From: an uncultured bacterium
Lineage (GTDB): Bacteria; Actinomycetota; Actinomycetes; S36-B12; CAIKAW01
DNA length: 64,000 nt
Direction: 5' to 3'
Assembly: GCA_903825575.1 (NCBI GenBank)
Contig: CAIKAW010000046.1
Span: forward strand, 1-64,000
Shown in pieces: positions 10,209-19,763 of the stretch; position 1 is the first letter of the stretch, and each line of letters opens with the position of its first letter. The notes under the pieces were generated by a model that saw only the letters and a list, made by a program, of their open reading frames with translations, had not been told where the DNA came from and ran no database searches. A program made the translations under genes and the position numbers.

Positions 10209-10991
10209 ATGAACCCGCAGCCTCGTGCGCCCCGCGCGGAGTATCAACGTGGCCCCGTTACCTTCCGCGGCACCGAAGTGCCGCCGACCACTACTGATCA
10301 GCGGCTCCTCGACAGCACTGGACCGACCGACTGGCTGCACACCGACCCGTGGCGGGTGCTGCGGATCCAATCCGAGTTCGTGGAAGGGTTCGGCGCTCTG
10401 GCCGGCCTTGGGCCAGCGGTAAGTGTCTTCGGCAGCGCCCGGACAGCTGAGGCCACTCCTGCCTACGAACTAGCGGTTGAGGTCGGCAAGCGGCTAGCCG
10501 AAGCTGGCTACGCAGTTATCACCGGCGGCGGCCCGGGCATCATGTCGGCCGCGAACCGTGGGGCAGCTGCGGGTAATGGGCGCTCGGTCGGGCTCGGCAT
10601 TGAATTGCCATTCGAGCAGGGGCTAAACGAGTGGGTTGACCTCGGCGTGCACTTCCGGTACTTCTTCGCGCGCAAGACGATGTTCGTTAAATACGCGAGT
10701 GGTTTTGTGGTGTTTCCCGGTGGGTTCGGCACGCTCGACGAACTATTCGAAGCATTGACTTTGGTCCAGACCGGCAAGGTGACATCGTTCCCGGTGATCC
10801 TCGTGGGCCGTGACTACTGGGGTGGGTTAGTCGACTGGTTGCGGGCGCGCGCCGTCGAGCGAGGAACCGTGAGCGAGAAGGATCTTCTGTTGTTCGATGT
10901 AGTCGATACGCCGGACGAGATCATTGCAATTTTGGCAAGTAGCGATGGCCCCAAGTCGCCGAATTCGTTTCGGGCTAAGGAGAATCAGTGA
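10209..10991 (+). CDS. LOG-family (TIGR00730) Rossmann-fold protein
   Basis: VSVFGSARTA, GGGPGIMSAANRGA, PGGFGTLDE motif. Confidence 0.9.
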   Translation: MNPQPRAPRAEYQRGPVTFRGTEVPPTTTDQRLLDSTGPTDWLHTDPWRVLRIQSEFVEGFGALAGLGPAVSVFGSARTAEATPAYELAVEVGKRLAEAGYAVITGGGPGIMSAANRGAAAGNGRSVGLGIELPFEQGLNEWVDLGVHFRYFFARKTMFVKYASGFVVFPGGFGTLDELFEALTLVQTGKVTSFPVILVGRDYWGGLVDWLRARAVERGTVSEKDLLLFDVVDTPDEIIAILASSDGPKSPNSFRAKENQ

Positions 10992-11323
10992 CTGTTCTGT
11001 TTGTGATCGTCGGGTTAGCCGTAGGTGCTGGGATTGTCTTGGTAGCCCTGGGAGCAGTTCCGTCCGCGGCGTCGCCGATTCCTGATCGAGCCATTGCCGA
11101 CTTGCCCACTTCTGCTTTAACTAAGCCAGATATCGATGCTGTTCGCTTCGGCGTCGGGCTACGCGGGTACCGCATGGATGAAGTTGACGGAGTGCTGGAC
11201 CGTGCCGCCACGGAGATCGCATTACTAGATACCAAGGTGGCCGATCTGGAAGCCCAACTCGGATTAGGTCGCACCGAGGCGATGCCGGATGAAAGTCCGG
11301 CCGTTGAGGTTGAATCGGTCTAG
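10988..11323 (+). CDS. DivIVA domain-containing protein
   Basis: N-terminal TM plus DAVRFGVGLRGYRMDEVDGVLDRAATEIALLDTKVADLEAQL. Confidence 0.8.
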   Translation: MTVLFVIVGLAVGAGIVLVALGAVPSAASPIPDRAIADLPTSALTKPDIDAVRFGVGLRGYRMDEVDGVLDRAATEIALLDTKVADLEAQLGLGRTEAMPDESPAVEVESV

Positions 11324-11901
11324 TGCCAGATTTGGTCGTTGGCACCGACGGCAAGGCGCGTTGTGCTTGGGCCTCAGCACCGCCGGACTACGTCGATTAT
11401 CACGATGGCGAATGGGGCCGTCCGATTCATGGGGACCGGGCACTCTTCGAACGGTTGGTGCTTGAATCATTTCAGTCAGGACTTTCTTGGCTGACGATTC
11501 TGCGCAAGCGGGCTGCTTTCCGAGCGGCCTTTGCTGATTTTGATTTTGCGGCCGTGGCTGGTTTTGCTGCAGCTGATGTCGATCGCCTACTCGGCGATGC
11601 AGGGATTGTTCGCAATCGAGCCAAGATCTTGGCCACGATTGCCAATGCCCGGGCCACGCTCGCCCTGGTGGACGCCGACGGCCCGGGTGCCCTAGACCGG
11701 TTGATTTGGTCGGCTCGGCCAAACGAGTGGGTGCGACCAGTTTCTTTGGCCGACCTGCCGGCTCGCACGCCAGAATCTAGCGAGCTCGCGCGTCGGCTCA
11801 AGGGGCTGGGATTTTCCTTCATCGGGCCGGTGACGGCGTTTGCCGCAATGTGCGCAGTTGGGGTGGTCGACGCCCATCTGGTCGGCTGTCATCGGGCCTA
11901 G
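11323..11901 (+). CDS. tag: DNA-3-methyladenine glycosylase I
   Basis: RCAWASAPPDYVDYHDGEWGRP...LVLESFQSGLSWLTILRKR...GFSFIGPVTAFAAMCAVGVVDAHLVGC. Confidence 0.93.
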   Translation: MPDLVVGTDGKARCAWASAPPDYVDYHDGEWGRPIHGDRALFERLVLESFQSGLSWLTILRKRAAFRAAFADFDFAAVAGFAAADVDRLLGDAGIVRNRAKILATIANARATLALVDADGPGALDRLIWSARPNEWVRPVSLADLPARTPESSELARRLKGLGFSFIGPVTAFAAMCAVGVVDAHLVGCHRA

Positions 11902-12029
11902 ACAGATCCAGACTGCCCCGGTGGTCGCCGGAATAGTCCGTTTCGGGGATAATGGTCATCGGCGCGCGGGGATTGTTCCCCACTGTCGCAATTCGATGCG
12001 GCGGCGCCGCTTGACGAAAGGGGTCCGGG

Positions 12030-12197
12030 ATGGCGGCCATGAAGCCGAGGACGGGTGATGGCCCGCTTGAAGTGACCAAGGAGGGCCGCGGCATCGTCAT
12101 GCGCGTCCCGCTCGAGGGTGGCGGTCGGCTCGTCGTTGAACTCAACGCCGCCGAAGCAACCGATCTCGGGGACAAGCTAAAGGCCGTCGTCGGATAG
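12030..12197 (+). CDS. DUF3117 small protein (55 aa)
   Basis: Hand-translated; absent from the ORF track: MAAMKPRTGDGPLEVTKEGRGIVMRVPLEGGGRLVVELNAAEATDLGDKLKAVVG*. Confidence 0.93.
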   Translation: MAAMKPRTGDGPLEVTKEGRGIVMRVPLEGGGRLVVELNAAEATDLGDKLKAVVG

Positions 12198-12210
12198 TCG
12201 ACGCCTGACC

Positions 12211-12247
12211 GGCCCCGGCCCAGCAACTTGGCCGGGGTCGCTGCTTT
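12211..12247 (+). terminator. Intrinsic terminator after the DUF3117 gene
   Basis: GGCCCCGGCC-loop-GGCCGGGGTC stem followed shortly by TTTTT. Confidence 0.7.
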
Positions 12248-12259
12248 TTGGAAGGGTGC

Positions 12260-12976
12260 CTAGTCCGCGGCCGTGATGTGCGCATCGGACCGGGGCTCGC
12301 GCACTACAGCCGCTAAGAGGCCATCGCCAACGGGCAGCATTACGGGAACCAATCGCTCGTCGTCTCGAATTGCAGTGGCCAGTTCGCGAATCGCGATGGT
12401 CCCCGAATCGCGTTGGCTTGGGTCGGCGACACGGTCGTGCCACAGCACGTTGTCGAAGGCCACAATCCCGCCGGGACGTAGTAGGCGAAAGGCTTGCTCG
12501 AGGCAGGCGGAGTATTCGGTCTTGTCGCCGTCGACGAACACCAGGTCGTATGCACCGTCGGCCAGCCGAGGCAAAACCTCAAGCGCACGGCCGGTAATCA
12601 GCCGAGACCGGTGGCCTGAGAACCCGCCCGAGGCATAGGTCTGACGGGCGACCCGTTGGTGCTCGGCTTCAATATCGATACTGGTTAGAACGCCGTCGGG
12701 GCGCATCCCGCGAAGCAGCCATAATCCGCTGACTCCAGCACCTGAGCCGACCTCGACGACGGCGCGCGCGTCCAATGTGGCAGCCAAGAAACGCAGGGTC
12801 GCCCCGCCGCCGGCTCCGATCGGGACGGCTCCGAGTTCAACCGCCTTGACACGAGCTTGAGTTAGGGCGGCGTCTTCGGGCAGCCAGGCATCGGCGTATT
12901 CGAGACTGGCCGGGTTCGGTACGGGCGATTGGGTGGCGATGACGCACCTCCGGGGCCGGCCCTGGTTAGACGCCAA
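12260..12976 (-). CDS. O-methyltransferase (class I SAM-dependent); start uncertain
   Basis: VVEVGSGAGVSGLWLLRGM, YDLVFVDGDKTEYSACLEQAFRLLRPGGIVAFDNVLW. Confidence 0.9.
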   Translation of the reverse strand: MASNQGRPRRCVIATQSPVPNPASLEYADAWLPEDAALTQARVKAVELGAVPIGAGGGATLRFLAATLDARAVVEVGSGAGVSGLWLLRGMRPDGVLTSIDIEAEHQRVARQTYASGGFSGHRSRLITGRALEVLPRLADGAYDLVFVDGDKTEYSACLEQAFRLLRPGGIVAFDNVLWHDRVADPSQRDSGTIAIRELATAIRDDERLVPVMLPVGDGLLAAVVREPRSDAHITAAD

Positions 12977-13130
12977 GGCACGCGGCCGACCCGAGCGGAC
13001 GACCGTATGCCGAGCCTAGATCAGAAGGCTGCTGGGCGGCACCAAACTCTCACCCAATGGTGCCAGAGTCCGGTCCCAGAGTCCGGTCCCAGCAGCCTCA
13101 CAGGGTTTTCTCAGCCATTAGCCATAGCGT

Positions 13131-13154
13131 GGAACGTAGGGTGGGCCTGTGGTT
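13131..13154 (+). promoter_or_regulatory. Candidate ECF (sigma-E-type) promoter upstream of htrA
   Basis: GGAAC-N16-GTT about 50 bp upstream of the htrA start. Confidence 0.5.
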
Positions 13155-13204
13155 AGCCGGACTGTGGCGTCCGGCAGCGTTGGGTGTTGTGACCGGAGGA
13201 ACAG

Positions 13205-14593
13205 ATGACTGAGTTTGGATCAACCCCCGAGCAGTCGCCAGACCCCGCCACGGGCCCGGTAGAGCCAGCGGCACCTGTGGGCGCTGCGGTGCCGGCCAGC
13301 CCGGCGATCCCTAGCCCAACTCCGCCCAGCCCGGGCCTCCCGAGTCAGGTGATCGTGTATCCGCTGCCCGGCGAAGCTGGCGTGGCCGACCCATCCCCGG
13401 GCGACCCCGATGCGACGCCGGTGGTCGACCTGCTTGCCGACCCCGAGGTGGCCCCGGGTTCGGTCGCCGAACTGTCGGCCTTCGGTCCTAACTCGCCACG
13501 CCGTGGCCGCAGTCGGCTGAACCTGCCGGCCATGATTGTTGTGGCTGCAGTGATCGGATTGCTTGCCGGCCTGCTTGGTGGCTTTGGTGGGTACAAGTTG
13601 GCTCAGCGATCGACGTCAAACACGCTTGGGACAATTTCCCTGCCGCAGGTGACGGCAGGATCATCCAGCCGCGCTTCGGACACAATTGCCGGGATAGCAA
13701 AAGCCGTACTTCCTTCTGTGGTTTCTATTCAGGTAAGCAACCCAAACGAATCGGCGACCGGTTCGGGTTTCGTCATTAGGTCCGATGGCTACATTCTGAC
13801 CAACAATCACGTCGCCGCCCCGGCCGCGCAGCCTGGCGGCACAATGACGGTGCAGTTCCAGAACGGGGTCACCAAGCCGGGCACAATCGTCGGTGTCGAT
13901 CCGTCATACGACCTGGCCGTCGTAAAGGTTGACCTCACCGGACTTTCCGTTGCCACGCTTGGCAATTCCGATGGGGTGCAGGTAGGTGACACCGCCGTGG
14001 CCATCGGGTCGCCGCTCGGGTTGGCCGGCACCGTGACAAGCGGAATCATCAGCGCGCTGAACCGACCGGTGACTGCTGGTGATAGCGCAACTGGTGCTAG
14101 TTCGGCCTTTATCGACGCAATCCAGACCGACGCTGCAATCAACCCCGGCAACTCCGGTGGCCCGCTCGTCAATGGGTCGGGCCAGGTCATCGGCGTCAAC
14201 TCGGCAATTGCTTCGCTCGGCGCGTCGGCTCAGGGTTCCCAGAGCGGCAGCATCGGTTTGGGCTTCGCTATTCCGATCAATCAGGCAAAGCGAGTGGCCG
14301 AACAACTGATCGCCACAGGCCATTCGACGCACCCGGTGATTGGCGTTTCACTCGATCTGGGCTTTAGCGGATCTGGGGCTCGGATCGCCGCCGTCACCCC
14401 TGGCGGCCCGGCCGCCAAGGCAGGGCTCCGAGTAGGAAGCATCATCACCGCGGTCGATGGCAAGGCCATAGCCGACGCGACCGAACTGATTGTGGCCATC
14501 CGCAGTCACGTGCCTGGTGACACTCTTACGTTTACGGTTTCCGGTAGCGGTTCGAGCACTCAGGTGAAGGTGGTGCTCTCAGCCTCGTCGTAG
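13205..14593 (+). CDS. htrA: HtrA/DegP-like S1C serine protease with N-terminal TM and PDZ domain
   Basis: GSGFVIRSDGYILTNNHV, DLAVVKVD, DAAINPGNSGGPLVNGSGQVIGVN, C-terminal PDZ. Confidence 0.93.
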   Translation: MTEFGSTPEQSPDPATGPVEPAAPVGAAVPASPAIPSPTPPSPGLPSQVIVYPLPGEAGVADPSPGDPDATPVVDLLADPEVAPGSVAELSAFGPNSPRRGRSRLNLPAMIVVAAVIGLLAGLLGGFGGYKLAQRSTSNTLGTISLPQVTAGSSSRASDTIAGIAKAVLPSVVSIQVSNPNESATGSGFVIRSDGYILTNNHVAAPAAQPGGTMTVQFQNGVTKPGTIVGVDPSYDLAVVKVDLTGLSVATLGNSDGVQVGDTAVAIGSPLGLAGTVTSGIISALNRPVTAGDSATGASSAFIDAIQTDAAINPGNSGGPLVNGSGQVIGVNSAIASLGASAQGSQSGSIGLGFAIPINQAKRVAEQLIATGHSTHPVIGVSLDLGFSGSGARIAAVTPGGPAAKAGLRVGSIITAVDGKAIADATELIVAIRSHVPGDTLTFTVSGSGSSTQVKVVLSASS

Positions 14594-14632
14594 GTGCGTA
14601 GATTGTCGTAACTGCGCCGGCGGGAGGTGGGC

Positions 14633-14968
14633 ATGTTCGGAGTAAGCGGTTGGGATCTGATCGTGCTGGGCATTGTTGCCATGGTGCTAGTCGGACCTGA
14701 ACGGCTGCCGAAAGTCGCAGCCGAGGCCGCCAACTGGGTCCGTCGACTTCGCGACCTTGCCGACAAGGCCAAGTCAGATCTTGCCGCGACGGTTGGACCT
14801 GAGGCTGCCACGTTCGTCGAGGACCTTCGCGGTCTTGCCGACCTGCATCCACGCAACATCATCGCCAATGCGCTGGCCGAGCCGACCGTGAAGCCGGTAA
14901 GTCCGGCAGCAGGTCCCTCATCTGTTGTTGAGCCCGGGCCGGTCGGGTTCGACCCCGACGCGACCTAG
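14633..14968 (+). CDS. tatB: Sec-independent protein translocase TatB
   Basis: MFGVSGWDLIVLGIVAMVLVGPERLPKVAAEAANWVRRLRD; follows htrA. Confidence 0.9.
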   Translation: MFGVSGWDLIVLGIVAMVLVGPERLPKVAAEAANWVRRLRDLADKAKSDLAATVGPEAATFVEDLRGLADLHPRNIIANALAEPTVKPVSPAAGPSSVVEPGPVGFDPDAT

Positions 14969-16095
14969 TTTCGGGCTGGACTCAGACCTAGCGGTCGTCC
15001 GGCTAGGCCTAACGGCCGGCTGCCAATCCGGTCGGCCACGCTGATCAATGCAAGTGCGGCTGGGGATGTTTGGTCGGCTAGCACCAGCGGCTCACCGCGA
15101 TCGCCGCCCTCACGAAGTCGGACATCAAACGGGATCTGAGTCAGCAGCGGAATGTCGTATCCAAGTTCGGTCGTTAGCGTCTTTGCGACCATCGCTCCGC
15201 CGCCGATCCCAAACAGGTCGAGCGGCTCACCACAGTGGGGGCACGGTACCGAGCTCATGTTTTCGATCACGCCAGTGATGCGCTGTTTCGTGTAGGTCGA
15301 CATCATTCCGGCGCGAACTGCAACTTCTGCGGCCGCCAGTTGTGGCGTGGTGACGACGATTACCTCGGCATTTGGCAGTAACTGCGCCACTGACATCGCG
15401 ATGTCCCCAGTGCCGGGCGGAAGGTCGAGCAGCAGGAAGTCCAGATCGCCCCACCAAACATCGGTGATGAACTGCTCAAGGAACTTGTGAAGTTTGGGGC
15501 CACGGAATGGTGCTGGCTCATTTACGCCGCCTTGCTTGAACGGCAGCAATGAGATCACTCGAACCCCGTGCGCTTGCGGGGGCATGATCATGCCTTCAAC
15601 CATGGTCGGCAAACCGGTTGCACCGATCTGTCGGGGGATCGAGTGGCCGTAGATGTCGGCGTCAAGGACGCCCACCTGCTTGCCGGCGGCGGCAAGAGCA
15701 ACTGCCAGGTTTGACGTCACAGACGACTTACCGACGCCGCCCTTCCCGGATGCAATTGCGTATATGCGCGTGAGAGAACCGGGCTGCGTGAACTGGTTTT
15801 CCCTCGCCGGCCCACCCAGTTTGCTGCGCAAGCCGACGCGTTGTTCGTCGGACATGACGTCTAGGTCAACCTTGACTGACCGCACCCCTGGAACTTGCCC
15901 GACGGCATTGCTAACTCGTTCGGTAATGGTGTCGCGCATCGGGCAACCAGTCACGGTCAGCCAGACTTCTACGCTCACGTCGCCGTCAGCTGAGATCTGG
16001 ACGTCCTTGATCATGTCCAATTCGGTGAGCGGCCTATGGATCTCTGGGTCGTTGACGGTGGCGAGCGCGGCCATGACCGAATCAATGAGGGGCAT
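14965..16095 (-). CDS. mrp: Mrp/NBP35 family Fe-S carrier ATPase
   Basis: MIP18-like N-terminus, SGKGGVGKSSVTSNLAVALA, CPHCGE. Confidence 0.94.
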   Translation of the reverse strand: MPLIDSVMAALATVNDPEIHRPLTELDMIKDVQISADGDVSVEVWLTVTGCPMRDTITERVSNAVGQVPGVRSVKVDLDVMSDEQRVGLRSKLGGPARENQFTQPGSLTRIYAIASGKGGVGKSSVTSNLAVALAAAGKQVGVLDADIYGHSIPRQIGATGLPTMVEGMIMPPQAHGVRVISLLPFKQGGVNEPAPFRGPKLHKFLEQFITDVWWGDLDFLLLDLPPGTGDIAMSVAQLLPNAEVIVVTTPQLAAAEVAVRAGMMSTYTKQRITGVIENMSSVPCPHCGEPLDLFGIGGGAMVAKTLTTELGYDIPLLTQIPFDVRLREGGDRGEPLVLADQTSPAALALISVADRIGSRPLGLAGRPLGLSPARN

Positions 16096-16157
16096 GGCTC
16101 GATGCTAGGTGACCCCGCGCTGACGTGCAGTCGGGGCTCCCGCGGTTGGATGTCCAG

Positions 16158-17084
16158 ATGGCCAACATTGAGCAGCGAAGCGCAGTGATGGCGCGTCCGC
16201 CGGCGAATGATCTTTGGCTCCTTGGCGTTGCCGTTATCGCGATCTCTACCTCGGGCCCCCTGATCGCAGCGACCACCGCCCCGATCGTTGCGATTGCCGG
16301 TTGGCGCTGTGTGCTCGCCGCTGGACTAACTTCGCCGCTGGTCTTCCTGCGTCGCCGTCAGGAGTTGAGTCGGGCAAATCTGCGCATCTCGCTTAACGCT
16401 GTCGGTGCTGGTCTGGCGTTGGCGGTGCACTTCGTGCTCTGGATGTCGAGTTTGCGCTACACGTCGGTGGCGTCTTCGACTGCGTTAGTGGCTGTCCAAC
16501 CAGTCTGGGCCGCGATCTTGGCTCGCCGAGCCGGCGGGTTGGTTCCGCGTCGGGCATGGGTTGGGATCTGGATTGCGATTGCTGGAGTGGTTGTTATCAG
16601 CGGAGTCGATTTCAGCGTTTCTGGCCGAGCGCTCTTCGGCGATTCCTTGGCGCTGGCCGGCGGGGTGTTGTCCGCGGTCTATGTAAGTGTCGGCGAACGG
16701 GTGCGGCAGGAACTGAGCACATCTACCTACACGCTTCTTGCCTACTCAAGTGCTGCGGCGGTGCTCTTTGCCGGCGCGCTTGTGACTGGCGTCCAGCTCT
16801 GGGGGTATTCGTCTTCCGATTGGTGGAAGATTCTCGGATTGACCTTGGGCGCTCAACTGCTGGGGCACACACTCATCGGTCGGGTGCTGTCTACAACGTC
16901 CGCGACCGTTACGAGTCTGGCGATCTTGCTGGAAATGCCGGGGGCGACTCTCGTGGCCGCAGTTTGGTTGCGCCAGTTGCCGCCGTTGGCGTTACTGCCG
17001 GCCGCAGCCCTGCTGTTCTCGGGGCTCTGGCTCGTGATCTCCTCGGGTGATCGTCAGGTTCTGTTGGAGTCGCCGCCGGGCTGA
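16158..17084 (+). CDS. EamA/DMT family transporter
   Basis: About ten hydrophobic helices with duplicated EamA repeats (LRYTSVASSTALVAVQPVWAAILARR). Confidence 0.85.
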   Translation: MANIEQRSAVMARPPANDLWLLGVAVIAISTSGPLIAATTAPIVAIAGWRCVLAAGLTSPLVFLRRRQELSRANLRISLNAVGAGLALAVHFVLWMSSLRYTSVASSTALVAVQPVWAAILARRAGGLVPRRAWVGIWIAIAGVVVISGVDFSVSGRALFGDSLALAGGVLSAVYVSVGERVRQELSTSTYTLLAYSSAAAVLFAGALVTGVQLWGYSSSDWWKILGLTLGAQLLGHTLIGRVLSTTSATVTSLAILLEMPGATLVAAVWLRQLPPLALLPAAALLFSGLWLVISSGDRQVLLESPPG

Positions 17085-17167
17085 TGTGGTGGTGCGCTCC
17101 CACGCGCGCGGGCGGAAGAGCCGCTGGGTAAGGTCTGGGCATTAGCAAAACGCGTGGGAGGCCTTCG

Positions 17168-18136
17168 ATGTCGAGTCAGCCGCGGGCACTTCGTCCGCGT
17201 CGGTCATGCCTTGCCGTGCCCGGTAGCAGCCCAAAGATGTTGGAAAAAGCTAAGGGCATGGCGGTTGATCAGGTGTTTCTGGACCTAGAGGACTCGGTTG
17301 CGCCACTGGCCAAGCCAGGAGCGCGGGACAACGTGGTTTCGGCCCTAAACGAGGGCGGCTACGGCGACAAGTTGCGGGTGGTGCGAGTCAACGACTGGAC
17401 CACTGAGTGGACCTATCGCGACGTTGTGACCGTGGTCGAGGGCGCCGGTGCGAACCTGGACGCGATCATGTTGCCCAAGGTTCAGACCGCCCAGCAAGTG
17501 GTGTCGTTGGATCTGCTGCTGACTCAGATCGAAAAGACGATGGGCTTCGAAGTTGGGCGCATCGGCATCGAAGCTCAAATCGAGAACGCCCTCGGCCTAG
17601 TAAACGTCGACGCAATTGCAGCAGCCAGTCCGCGGGTTGAGGCAATCATCTTCGGCCCGGCTGACTTCATGGCAAGCATCAACATGAAGTCCTTGGTTGT
17701 CGGAGAGCAGCCGCCCGGGTACGACGTGGGAGATGCCTATCACTACATCTTGATGCGAATTCTGATGGCGGCTCGGGCCTTCGATAAGCAAGCCATTGAC
17801 GGGCCCTATCTGCAGATTAAGGACATCGACGGATTCCGCCGGGTGGCTGGTCGGTCGGCTGCGCTGGGATTCGATGGCAAGTGGGTACTGCACCCGAGTC
17901 AGGTCGATGCGACCAATGAGATCTTTTCGCCGCGTCAAGATGACTATGACCACGCCGAATTGATTCTCGACGCCTACGACTACTACACCTCCGCCGCCGG
18001 TGGCGCACGTGGTGCGGTGATGCTCGGCGACGAGATGATCGATGAGGCCTCGCGCAAGATGGCGCTAGTAGTTTCCGCGAAAGGCCGCGCCGCAGCCATG
18101 GTGCGCACCAAGTCGTTCACGCCCCCCGTCGGCTGA
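17168..18136 (+). CDS. HpcH/HpaI aldolase / CitE-like CoA-ester lyase
   Basis: RRSCLAVPGSSPKMLEKAKGMAVDQVFLDLEDSVAPLAK...GFDGKWVLHPSQVDATNEIFSP. Confidence 0.92.
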   Translation: MSSQPRALRPRRSCLAVPGSSPKMLEKAKGMAVDQVFLDLEDSVAPLAKPGARDNVVSALNEGGYGDKLRVVRVNDWTTEWTYRDVVTVVEGAGANLDAIMLPKVQTAQQVVSLDLLLTQIEKTMGFEVGRIGIEAQIENALGLVNVDAIAAASPRVEAIIFGPADFMASINMKSLVVGEQPPGYDVGDAYHYILMRILMAARAFDKQAIDGPYLQIKDIDGFRRVAGRSAALGFDGKWVLHPSQVDATNEIFSPRQDDYDHAELILDAYDYYTSAAGGARGAVMLGDEMIDEASRKMALVVSAKGRAAAMVRTKSFTPPVG

Positions 18137-18157
18137 AGTTCGGACGCAGGAGAATCC

Positions 18158-19362
18158 ATGGGTCGCTTAGCGCAGACCGAAGGACTTACAGATGTGCAGC
18201 AGGAGATTCTTGCTGCGGTGCATGAGTTTGTCGAGAACGAGATCATTCCTGTTGCCCAGGACCTTGAGCATGCCGATGAGTATCCGGCGGCCATTGTCGA
18301 AGGAATGAAGGCAATGGGGATTTTCGGTCTGATGATCCCCGAAGAGTACGGCGGCCTTGGCGAGTCGCTGCTGACCTATGCGCTGTGCGTTGAAGAGATC
18401 GCTCGCGGCTGGATGAGTGTCAGCGGGATCGTCAACACGCACTTCATCGTCTCTTACATGATCATGCAGCACGGCACGCCTGAGCAGAAGGCCAACTACC
18501 TGCCGCGACTTGCTACAGGCGAGTTGCGCGGAGCCTTTTCGATGTCTGAGCCGCATTGCGGTTCAGATGTTGCCGCCATCAAGAGCAAAGCGGTGCGCGA
18601 CGGCGAAGAGTTTGTGCTCGACGGACAGAAGATGTGGCTGACTAACGGCGGCACGTCCTCGTTGGTTGCCGTTCTAGTGCGCACTGACGACGAGAACCCG
18701 GATGCCAAGAACGGCTACGGCAAAATGTCGACGTTCCTGATCGAGAAGTCTCCGGGCTTCGGTGAAGTTCGCCCCGGTCTGAACATTCCGGGCAAGATCG
18801 AAAAGATGGGCTACAAGGGTGTCGACACGACCGAAATGATCATGACTGGTTTGCGACTGCCGGCCGAGACCATTCTGGGTGGCGCAGCGGGCAGGGGGTT
18901 CTACCAAATGATGGATGGCGTCGAGGTCGGTCGGGTCAACGTTGCCGCTCGAGCCTGTGGGTGGCGATCCGGGCTTTCGAATTAGGCGCGGCCTACGCCC
19001 AGCAGCGAGTGACCTTTGGCAAGATCATCGCCGAACATCAGGCCGTTTCGTTCCGACTCGCTGACATGGCGACCAAGGTGGAGGCCGCTCACCAGATGAT
19101 GATTATGGCGGCGCGCAAGAAGGACTCTGGCGAACGTAACGACCTTGAAGCAGGAATGGCGAAGTACCTAGCTTCGGAGTACTGCAAAGAGGTTGTTGAG
19201 GATTCCTTCCGGATTCACGGCGGCTACGGCTACGCCAAGGAATACGAGATTGAGCGGCTTTACCGCGAAGCCCCCATGCTCATGATCGGCGAAGGGACCG
19301 CCGACATTCAACGCATGATCATCGCCCGGCGCCTGCTCGAGGATTACAAACTGCGCGGTTAA
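18158..19362 (+). pseudogene. Acyl-CoA dehydrogenase, frame interrupted near 18959-18961
   Basis: 18158..18985 gives the N-terminal two thirds (FSMSEPHCGSD, MWLTNGGTSSLVAVLVRTD); 18961..19362 gives the C-terminus (QQRVTFGKIIAEHQAV, YKLRG). One missing G rejoins them as VNVAARACGVAIRAFELG. Confidence 0.9.
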
Positions 19363-19763
19363 TCAGGCCAGATTTGCCACGCGTCAAGAGTGGCAAGTAG
19401 TTGGTCGCTAGTGGACAACTCCGAAACTGCATCTCGATCAAACCAGCCCGCCGCCGCAGCGTCGGTGCCCGCAACGGCTGGCGGGAAGGTCTGATCGACG
19501 TCCGATACGAAGTAGTCGTTGATCACGTACTGGTCGCCACTTTGCAATGGCAGACGAACTGAGCCAGCCAACTTCTCGACGTGGACACGTAGGCCGGTCT
19601 CTTCGGATACTTCGCGAACGACGGCGCTTGCGTCGTCTTCACCGATTTCAACCCGACCCCCTGGCAGCGACCAGCTACCCCGGGCGGGCTCGTTTGCGCG
19701 CTGGACCAGAAGAAGCCGCTCGCCGCGCAGGAGAATTGCTCCCACGCACGGTATTGCGTGCAT
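19359..19763 (-). CDS. NUDIX hydrolase
   Basis: Nudix box GGRVEIGEDDASAVVREVSEETGL. Confidence 0.9.
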   Translation of the reverse strand: MHAIPCVGAILLRGERLLLVQRANEPARGSWSLPGGRVEIGEDDASAVVREVSEETGLRVHVEKLAGSVRLPLQSGDQYVINDYFVSDVDQTFPPAVAGTDAAAAGWFDRDAVSELSTSDQLLATLDAWQIWPD

